Of a stretch of 11,435 bases of DNA, positions 6,484 through 11,435 are shown in pieces. The translations under genes and the position numbers were made by a program. Source of the stretch: JAPHSX01 sp050298555 (GTDB lineage Bacteria > Pseudomonadota > Gammaproteobacteria > Thiohalomonadales > Thiohalomonadaceae); NCBI GenBank assembly GCA_050298555.1, contig JBNKUL010000071.1, positions 1-11,435 on the forward strand, in the 5' to 3' direction. Below the pieces are notes generated by a model. It made no database searches. It was not told the DNA's origin and worked only from the letters and a program-made list of their open reading frames with translations. Position 1 is the first letter of the stretch, and each line of letters opens with the position of its first letter.

Positions 6484-7200
6484 CTAGCTCTTCTCCTCAA
6501 CCACCCAGTCAAAGGCCTGGGTCAACTTCTTGAGTTTCTTACCCTTCGGCCTGACGGTAAGGCTGACTTTCATCGGTTCAAACTCTTCGGGCACCGTAAG
6601 GTCGCCCTCAAGAATCTGGAAATACTTGAACTTAAACGCAGGGCCTTTCGCACTGCTGTCGCTGAGCTGATCCAGGGTGTAGCTCTTACGCTCCCCCTGG
6701 TGCACGCCCTCAAGCTCAAACTGCACATCACCACGCGCCACAGTACCATTATTCAGCACCTGGGTTAACACAATCTTATAGCGATAGTGGCGTGGCTGCT
6801 CGCCGGCACTCAGCTCAAAACTCTGGATACGCAGCCCCTTGGCGGCGTCCTTGGGCGAGACGATGCCACGGTAAAAGGCCAGCTCCCCCTTCAGCTCCTG
6901 CAGCTCATCCTGCAGACCGGCAACCGCCCCCTCCAGCTGTTTGTAGGCCTGCTTCTCGATCTGCCCGCTACGCTCCAGGATGGTGTACTGCTCGCGCATC
7001 TGGGTCTGCTGCTGCTGCTGCTCGGCAATCTTCTGCTCCAGCCGCTCGACCTCCTCGGCCGCCGCGATGGCATCGTGACCGCCGCGGTAACGACCGAATT
7101 CGTAGATCCCCCAGACCAGCAGCAGCACCAGCAACGCCCCCAGCGCCATGCCGTGGCGCGAGTGCCAGAAGGTGTTCTGTTTGACGACCAGCCGGTTCAT
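6484..7200 (-). CDS. DUF6776-like single-pass membrane coiled-coil protein
   Basis: No biochemical function is known to me. The 238-residue product has a short cytoplasmic N-terminus (residues 1-16), one membrane segment (about 17-34, rich in Leu/Val), a coiled coil (about 46-110, with EQQQQQTQ encoded by a (CTG)5-type run at 7006-7020), and a C-terminal beta-rich domain (about 120-235) with a basic GKKLKKL near the end. Orientation would place the coiled coil and C-domain in the periplasm. Assignment to DUF6776 rests on remembered synteny (the gene between erpA and argC in Pseudomonas) and architecture. Its ATG overlaps the argC stop as ATGA (7197-7200) with no Shine-Dalgarno sequence, implying translational coupling. 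It sits immediately before bactofilin, which makes a structural partnership plausible. Confidence 0.8.
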   Translation of the reverse strand: MNRLVVKQNTFWHSRHGMALGALLVLLLVWGIYEFGRYRGGHDAIAAAEEVERLEQKIAEQQQQQTQMREQYTILERSGQIEKQAYKQLEGAVAGLQDELQELKGELAFYRGIVSPKDAAKGLRIQSFELSAGEQPRHYRYKIVLTQVLNNGTVARGDVQFELEGVHQGERKSYTLDQLSDSSAKGPAFKFKYFQILEGDLTVPEEFEPMKVSLTVRPKGKKLKKLTQAFDWVVEEKS

Positions 7201-8228
7201 GGCAACAGCGCGATCTGCTCCAGACCGGTCTGCTCAGCCAGGCCGAACATCACGTTCATGTTCTGCACCGCCTGGCCGGAGGCGCCCTTCACCAGGTTAT
7301 CGATCACGGAGAGGATCACCACGGTATCGCCGTCACCAGGACGGTGAATGGCGATACGGCAGTGGTTGGCACCCTTCACCGAGCGGGTCTCCGGATGGGC
7401 ACCAGACGGCATCACATCGACGAAGTACTCGTCCTTGTAACGCTCTTCGTAGAGCGCCTGCAGGTCACCCGCATCCCCCTTGAGGGTGGCGTAGAGGGTA
7501 GCGTGGATGCCACGAATCATCGGTGTAAGGTGGGGTACGAAGGTGAGCCCCACCTGGTGGCCCGCCACCATGGAGAGCTTTTCGCTGATCTCCGGCTGAT
7601 GGCGGTGACCGGCGACCGCATAGGCCTTCATGCTCTCGCTCGCCTCGCACAGCAGGGTGCCGACGTTGGCCTTGCGCCCGGCACCGCTGACACCCGATTT
7701 GGTGTCGGCGATAAGGCGCGAGGTATCGATCAGCCCATTCTCAATCAGCGGCAGGTAACCGAGCTGAGTCGCAGTAGGATAGCAGCCGGGGCAGGCGATG
7801 AGCTGGGCATCCCTAATCTGCTCGCGGTTGAGCTCCGGCAGGCCGTAGACCGCCTGCTCCACCAGGTCGGTACGGGTGTGCTCCATGCCGTACCACTTCT
7901 CCCACACCGCGATGTCGTTAATGCGAAAGTCGGCCCCCAGGTCGATGACGCGCACGCCACGCTCCAGTAGCTCGCCGGCACCGGCCATCGCCACACCGTG
8001 GGGGGTGGCGTAGAAGACCACATCACACTGGGCCAACTGCTCGATATCGGGCACCGAGAAGGCGATATCGACACGGCCACGCAGGTTGGGGAACATGTCC
8101 GCCACCGGCAGTCCCGCCTCGGAACGGGAGGTGATCACCCTCAGATCCACCTGCGGGTGCACGGCCAGCAGCCGCAACAGTTCGACCCCGGTGTAACCGG
8201 TTCCGCCGACAATACCTACCTTGATCAT
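7197..8228 (-). CDS. argC: N-acetyl-gamma-glutamyl-phosphate reductase
   Basis: Third step of arginine synthesis: NADPH-dependent reduction of N-acetylglutamyl phosphate to the semialdehyde in the cytoplasm. The 343 residues fit the long (type 1) ArgC. The N-terminal Rossmann motif is GIVGGTGYTG (residues 5-14). The catalytic cysteine is C149 in ACPGCYPTA, and the active-site GHRHQPEI follows at 207-214. No good Shine-Dalgarno sequence precedes the ATG at 8228. It is the first gene of the operon that continues into the DUF6776-like gene through a 4-bp overlap. No other arg gene is in the window, so this appears to be a dispersed arginine gene. Confidence 0.97.
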   Translation of the reverse strand: MIKVGIVGGTGYTGVELLRLLAVHPQVDLRVITSRSEAGLPVADMFPNLRGRVDIAFSVPDIEQLAQCDVVFYATPHGVAMAGAGELLERGVRVIDLGADFRINDIAVWEKWYGMEHTRTDLVEQAVYGLPELNREQIRDAQLIACPGCYPTATQLGYLPLIENGLIDTSRLIADTKSGVSGAGRKANVGTLLCEASESMKAYAVAGHRHQPEISEKLSMVAGHQVGLTFVPHLTPMIRGIHATLYATLKGDAGDLQALYEERYKDEYFVDVMPSGAHPETRSVKGANHCRIAIHRPGDGDTVVILSVIDNLVKGASGQAVQNMNVMFGLAEQTGLEQIALLP

Positions 8229-8263
8229 GGAATAAAAACCCGTCGCATCTAAAACAAACGAGC

Positions 8264-8292
8264 ATCATAAAACCTGACCGGCAAAAGCGAAA
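8264..8292 (-). promoter_or_regulatory. Weak candidate promoter for the argC operon
   Basis: On the minus strand TATGAT (8264-8269) is a good -10. The hexamer 17 bp upstream (TTTCGC, 8287-8292) is a poor -35. The position, about 35 bp before the argC start, is suitable. No better candidate was seen in the argC/clcA divergent gap. Confidence 0.25.
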
Positions 8293-8322
8293 GCCCTCAA
8301 CGCGACTGCCATGGCCCGCCTC

Positions 8323-8331
8323 TGGCATAAT
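8323..8331 (+). promoter_or_regulatory. Candidate extended -10 promoter for the ClC transporter gene
   Basis: TGG directly before CATAAT forms an extended -10 element about 34 bp upstream of the ATG at 8365. No matching -35 hexamer was found, which is tolerable for extended -10 promoters. Confidence 0.3.
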
Positions 8332-8364
8332 GGTGGCAATTGAAGTGGTCAATGCCGGTTAGAG

Positions 8365-9720
8365 ATGTCAAAGATAAGCGAAAAGCTGAGCGAACACGCC
8401 CTCGGGCTGCTATCGCTCCACCAGTGGAAGGCGCGCCTCGTGTTCTGGGGCGGGGCGGTGCTGGTCGGCCTTGTCTCTGCCCTGTTCGCCCTCGGCAGCG
8501 AGCACGCCGGGGCACTGTTTCACCGCATCAACGACCACTCCCCCTACTGGGCACTCTTGCTCACCCCGCTTGGACTTACCCTCATTGCCTGGCTTACCCG
8601 CAGCTACTTCCCCGGGGCGCAGGGCAGCGGTATCCCACAGGCCATCGCCGCCCTGCAGGTATCACAGCAGATGCACCACCTGCGCCACACCCTGCTCTCG
8701 GTGCGTATCGCCATCGGCAAGGTGCTGCTTACCCTGCTGGGGCTGCTGTGCGGCGCCTCCATCGGCCGCGAAGGCCCCACCGTCCACATCGGCGCGGCGC
8801 TCATGTTCGCCGCGGGCCACCGGGCCCACTTCCCGCGCCACTACCTCGATCACAGCCTTATTATTGCCGGTGGCGCAGCGGGTATTGCCGCCGCCTTCAA
8901 CACCCCCCTGGCCGGTATCGTCTTTGCCATCGAAGAGATGGCGCGCAGCTTCCAGGAGCGCAGCAGCGGCATCATGCTTACCGCCGTGGTACTCGCCGGT
9001 ATCACCGCCCTCGCAATTCTGGGTAATTACACCTACTTCGGCAGCAGTAACGCCACCCTGGAGTTGGGCGGCAACTGGTACATCATTCCGTTGCTGGGCG
9101 TAGTGGGGGGGCTGCTGGGGGGGCTGTTCGCCCAACTGCTGGTGGGGGGAAGCCGCTGGCTGTGGCCGCACCTGCAGCGCCACCCCCTCCTCATCCCGGC
9201 AGTGTGCGGCCTGGTGGTTGCCATTAGCGGCCTGCTCTCCGGCGGCAGCGCCTACGGCACCGGCTATGAAGAGGCGAAAATGGCCATTACCGGTAGCGGC
9301 GAGGTCGGGGCCGGATACCCCATCTACAAAATGGTGGCGACCCTCGCCTCCTACTTCAGCGGCATCCCGGGCGGTATCTTCGCCCCCTCCCTGGCCACCG
9401 GCGCGGGCTTCGGCGCCATGGCGGCCGAGCTGCTCAACGGCCCCTCGGCCGAGGCCATCGTGGTCCTCACCATGGTCGCCTACTTTACCGGTGTGGTGCA
9501 GACCCCCATCACCGCCTTCGTCATCGTCATGGAGATGACCAACAACCACACCATGTTGCTGCCGCTGATGGCGACCGCGTTTATCGCCTACGGCAGCTCA
9601 AAGCTGATCTGCCACGAACCGATCTACCGCACCCTGGCCCTGGGCTTCCTCTCTCGACTGGAGGAGCTTCACGCCAACGACAACGCTTCGCGGCCGGAGA
9701 AGGGCCAAAACAGCGCTTAG
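8365..9720 (+). CDS. clcA: ClC-family chloride/proton exchanger
   Basis: Inner-membrane anion transporter of the ClC family, probably exchanging chloride (or another anion) for protons. The 451 residues are mostly hydrophobic helices and show the family signatures: GSGIP (residues 87-91, selectivity Ser88), GREGP (134-138, gating Glu136), and GIFAPS (337-342) with the central tyrosine likely Y421 in PIYRTL. An acidic pair IEE (189-191) matches the internal proton glutamate (E203 of E. coli ClcA), which favours an antiporter over a passive channel. No C-terminal CBS domains are present. Two in-frame runs of seven G lie in a 12-bp tandem repeat near 9104-9127. The gene diverges from argC; the thioredoxin gene begins 56 bp downstream. 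A specific physiological anion cannot be read from the sequence. Confidence 0.92.
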   Translation: MSKISEKLSEHALGLLSLHQWKARLVFWGGAVLVGLVSALFALGSEHAGALFHRINDHSPYWALLLTPLGLTLIAWLTRSYFPGAQGSGIPQAIAALQVSQQMHHLRHTLLSVRIAIGKVLLTLLGLLCGASIGREGPTVHIGAALMFAAGHRAHFPRHYLDHSLIIAGGAAGIAAAFNTPLAGIVFAIEEMARSFQERSSGIMLTAVVLAGITALAILGNYTYFGSSNATLELGGNWYIIPLLGVVGGLLGGLFAQLLVGGSRWLWPHLQRHPLLIPAVCGLVVAISGLLSGGSAYGTGYEEAKMAITGSGEVGAGYPIYKMVATLASYFSGIPGGIFAPSLATGAGFGAMAAELLNGPSAEAIVVLTMVAYFTGVVQTPITAFVIVMEMTNNHTMLLPLMATAFIAYGSSKLICHEPIYRTLALGFLSRLEELHANDNASRPEKGQNSA

Positions 9721-9776
9721 TCGCCGCCCCCTATTGCCGTTAAGATAGCCCCACTGTGAGTTAACGAAGCTGAACC

Positions 9777-10289
9777 ATGAAGACAAAAGATATCGCCATT
9801 ACCTCCTTTGCCCTGCTGCTGGTCGCGGTGCTGGCCTATGTCTGGCTCGCGCCGGGCGGACTCAAGGCGGCGCCGCCGCTACAGGTCACCACCCTGGACG
9901 GCAAACCGATGAGCCTGGCGTCGCTGCGCGGCAAGCCAGTGCTGGTCACCTTCTGGGCCACCACCTGCCCCGGCTGCATTAAGGAGATGCCGCACCTGGT
10001 CGAGCTCTACCAGGCGATGGCACCGCGCGGCCTGGAGATCATCGCCATCGCCATGGAGTACGACCCGGAGGAGCAGGTACGCACCATGGTGGCGCAGAAA
10101 CAGCTCCCCTACCCGGTGGCACTGGACAGGGACGGCAGCGCCGCCCTCGCCTTCGGCGGCGTCTCCCTCACCCCCAGCAACTTCCTCATCGACCCGCAGG
10201 GGCGCATCGCCCAGTACAAGCTCGGCGAGATGGACATGAACGCCCTGCATAACCGCATCGTCGCCATGCTCGGCGCTAAGGGGGCGTAG
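9777..10289 (+). CDS. TlpA-like membrane-anchored thioredoxin-fold protein
   Basis: Predicted periplasmic thiol-disulfide protein. The 170 residues start with a signal anchor (about 8-24, ending near YVWLAPGG), followed by an AhpC/TSA-Redoxin-type thioredoxin fold. The active site is C64-P-G-C67 in FWATTCPGCIKEMP, with the cis-proline loop in SLTPSNFLIDPQG (P133). Most TlpA/ResA proteins have Trp before the first cysteine (WCxxC); here it is Thr, which may alter redox potential. Related proteins reduce apocytochrome c or copper-site cysteines, but no cytochrome maturation gene is adjacent. hemJ starts 3 bp after the stop, so the two are probably one transcript. The exact substrate is unknown. 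Confidence 0.85.
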   Translation: MKTKDIAITSFALLLVAVLAYVWLAPGGLKAAPPLQVTTLDGKPMSLASLRGKPVLVTFWATTCPGCIKEMPHLVELYQAMAPRGLEIIAIAMEYDPEEQVRTMVAQKQLPYPVALDRDGSAALAFGGVSLTPSNFLIDPQGRIAQYKLGEMDMNALHNRIVAMLGAKGA

Positions 10290-10292
10290 GCG

Positions 10293-10703
10293 ATGCTCTG
10301 GGTCAAGGCCTTCCACATCATCTTCGTCGTCTCCTGGTTCGCCGGGCTGTTCTACCTGCCGCGCCTCTTCGTCAATCATGCGATGGCGACAGAGCCGGCT
10401 GAAATAGAGCGCCTCAAACTGATGGAGCACAAGCTCTACCGCTTCATGGCGCCGCTGGCGGTACTCGCCCTGGCGCTCGGCCTGTGGCTGTGGCTGGGCT
10501 ACGGCATTAGCGGCGGCTGGCTGCACGCCAAGCTGGCGCTGGTGGCGCTGCTCGTCGGCTACCACCTCTACTGCGGCAAACTGGTGAAGACCTTCGCCGC
10601 AGACCGCAACACCCGCAGCGACAAGTTCTACCGCGTCTTCAACGAGCTGCCGGTACTGGTGCTGATGGCGGTGACGATCCTGGTTGTCGTCAAACCCTTC
10701 TGA
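10293..10703 (+). CDS. hemJ: Protoporphyrinogen IX oxidase HemJ
   Basis: Oxidises protoporphyrinogen IX to protoporphyrin IX, the penultimate step of haem synthesis, in the inner membrane; it replaces HemG or HemY in many proteobacteria. The 136 residues are typical for HemJ, with four predicted membrane helices (about 3-23, 50-70, 78-96 and 115-134). The N-terminal WVKAFHIIFVVSWFAGLFYLPR carries the conserved His8, a probable haem ligand or active residue; HAKLALV (74-80) and the mid-protein YRF segment also fit. AAGGGGG in the end of the upstream gene serves as ribosome binding site, and the gap to that gene is 3 bp. Placement near argC resembles, from memory, pseudomonads. Confidence 0.93.
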   Translation: MLWVKAFHIIFVVSWFAGLFYLPRLFVNHAMATEPAEIERLKLMEHKLYRFMAPLAVLALALGLWLWLGYGISGGWLHAKLALVALLVGYHLYCGKLVKTFAADRNTRSDKFYRVFNELPVLVLMAVTILVVVKPF

Positions 10704-10722
10704 TTTAGAGACACAGAGAACA

Positions 10723-11280
10723 ATGGACCCACGCGAAGACCTGGTGCGCCACTACCACTGGCTGCGCCAACACGGCAACAACGACTCCCACAGCGGCAAC
10801 GCCTCGGTACGTGTCGACGACGACTTCTGGGTCACCCCCAGCGGCTGCTGCGCCGACACCCTGAGCGCCGACCAGCTGCTGCGCTGCCAGCTCGACGGCA
10901 CCCTGGCCGAAGGGGCCTCGCTCGATGCACGGCTACACATGCTGGTCTACCGCGCTAACCCTGAAGCGCGCTCGGTGATCCACAGCCACGGCCCCTACAG
11001 CGTGGCCCTCACCATGAACGGCGAGGCCTTCATCCCCCCCGACTTCGAGGGGCAGTACTACTTCGACCACATCCCGGTGATCACCATCCCCTACGACAAG
11101 TATGTGGAACAGGCCCCAGAGCGGGTCGCCGAAGTCCTCGCCGAACACCCCATCATGGTGGTGCGTGGCCACGGCGTCTATGCACAGGCAAAAAGCATCA
11201 ACCTCGCCTATAAGTGGAGCTGCTCGCTGGAGCTGTCGGCGAAGACTGCCTTTATCGCCAGGCAGGCGGGCACAATTTAA
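10723..11280 (+). CDS. Class II aldolase/adducin-family protein, substrate unknown
   Basis: Small cytoplasmic zinc-dependent aldolase/epimerase fold of the FucA/AraD/MtnB family. The 185 residues show the metal ligands HSHG (H87 and H89) and GHG (H150), and the early family segment SGNASVR with TPSG (38-41) for phosphate or substrate binding. The residue matching the catalytic Glu73 of E. coli FucA appears to be Asp68 (SLDARLH instead of SEWRFH), so chemistry may differ. I chose the ATG at 10723 (AGAG just upstream); an in-frame TTG at 10684 would overlap hemJ and adds an unlikely tail. It lies 9 bp before thiD. A role in sugar-phosphate or salvage metabolism is a guess; MtnB (methionine salvage) is possible, but no other mtn gene is visible. 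Confidence 0.85.
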   Translation: MDPREDLVRHYHWLRQHGNNDSHSGNASVRVDDDFWVTPSGCCADTLSADQLLRCQLDGTLAEGASLDARLHMLVYRANPEARSVIHSHGPYSVALTMNGEAFIPPDFEGQYYFDHIPVITIPYDKYVEQAPERVAEVLAEHPIMVVRGHGVYAQAKSINLAYKWSCSLELSAKTAFIARQAGTI

Positions 11281-11289
11281 GGAAGAGCC

Positions 11290-11435
11290 ATGCCGCAACA
11301 ACACCCCAACATCGTGCTGGTCTTCGCCGGTAACGACCCCTCCGGCGGCGCCGGCATCCAGGCCGATATCGAGGCGATCGCCAGCATGGGCTGCCAGGCG
11401 GCGCCGGTGATCACCGCACTGACGGTGCAGGACAC
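11290..11435 (+). CDS. thiD: Hydroxymethylpyrimidine/phosphomethylpyrimidine kinase ThiD (partial, 5' end)
   Basis: Phosphorylates HMP and HMP-phosphate in thiamine pyrimidine synthesis. Only 48 complete codons are present before the right edge. The translation starts MPQQHPNIVLVFAGNDPSGG and continues AGIQADIEAIASMGCQAAPV, then ITALTVQD. The GxDPSGGAGIQAD ribokinase-fold signature and the ALTVQ segment are diagnostic. GGAAGAG (11281-11287) is a good ribosome binding site, with 9 bp from the aldolase-family stop. In many gammaproteobacteria thiD is followed by thiE and hemL, which might lie just beyond the edge (inference). Confidence 0.93.
   Translation, partial: MPQQHPNIVLVFAGNDPSGGAGIQADIEAIASMGCQAAPVITALTVQD

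Noticed and set aside
7006..7020. (CTG)5 run as a microsatellite or repeat element
   Set aside because: It simply encodes a short poly-Gln within the coiled coil of the DUF6776-like protein; too short for a separate repeat feature.
8340..9026. 228-residue plus-strand frame overlapping the ClC gene in another phase
   Set aside because: It is Arg/Pro/His-rich shadow sequence; the overlapping frame carries all ClC signatures.
8662..9549. 295-residue minus-strand frame opposite the ClC gene
   Set aside because: Its low-complexity Gly/Ala/His/Asp composition is typical of the antisense of a GC-rich membrane protein gene; no motif.
10684..10722. Upstream TTG start of the class II aldolase overlapping hemJ
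   Set aside because: It would add 13 non-conserved residues and overlap hemJ by 20 bp; the ATG at 10723 has a better context.
1..11435. CRISPR arrays, insertion sequences, integrase/attachment sites, defence systems, tRNA genes
   Set aside because: No regularly spaced repeats, transposase motifs, terminal inverted repeats or cloverleaf sequences were seen; almost all sequence is accounted for by housekeeping genes.

Overview
The window looks like chromosomal DNA from a gammaproteobacterium of moderately high GC. The evidence is the 5' end of a 16S rRNA gene with an Escherichia-like rrn leader (two promoters, boxB/boxA/boxC), a TyrZ-type tyrosyl-tRNA synthetase, ErpA, AnmK and HemJ. From memory, the order rrn - tyrS - M23 peptidase - anmK - erpA - DUF6776-like - argC closely resembles the corresponding block of Pseudomonas aeruginosa. 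Here two genes are interpolated: a small citrate synthase (between anmK and erpA) and a bactofilin (between erpA and the DUF6776-like gene). No mobile element, prophage, CRISPR array or tRNA is visible.

Layout. Bases 1-59 are the first bases of 16S rRNA (minus strand), preceded by a leader and promoter region reaching to about 463. tyrS (minus) ends directly against the upstream AT-rich block of the rrn promoter. Diverging from tyrS is a two-gene plus-strand unit, an M23 murein endopeptidase (MepM type) followed by anmK. It converges on a minus-strand citrate synthase gene, and the two stop codons overlap. A strong hairpin terminator near 5579-5614 separates the citrate synthase promoter from the end of a minus-strand operon read as argC, DUF6776-like membrane coiled-coil protein, bactofilin, erpA. 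Diverging from argC is a plus-strand run: a ClC-type chloride/proton transporter, a membrane-anchored TlpA-like thioredoxin, hemJ, a class II aldolase-family protein, and thiD (cut by the window edge).

Function. The left part is translation machinery: rRNA under growth-rate-type promoters and TyrRS. The centre carries cell-envelope functions: peptidoglycan cleavage (M23), recycling of anhydro-MurNAc (AnmK), and a bactofilin scaffold beside a single-pass coiled-coil protein. These sit with Fe-S cluster delivery (ErpA), arginine synthesis (ArgC) and the TCA-cycle entry enzyme. The right part combines anion transport, periplasmic thiol chemistry, haem synthesis (HemJ), an aldolase of unknown substrate and thiamine pyrimidine phosphorylation (ThiD).

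Most genes are ordinary housekeeping. The most interesting points are a possible bactofilin/DUF6776/M23 envelope module, an IscR type-1-like palindrome before erpA, a promoter that conflicts with the annotated start of the M23 gene, and an aldolase with Asp where the FucA family usually has its catalytic Glu.
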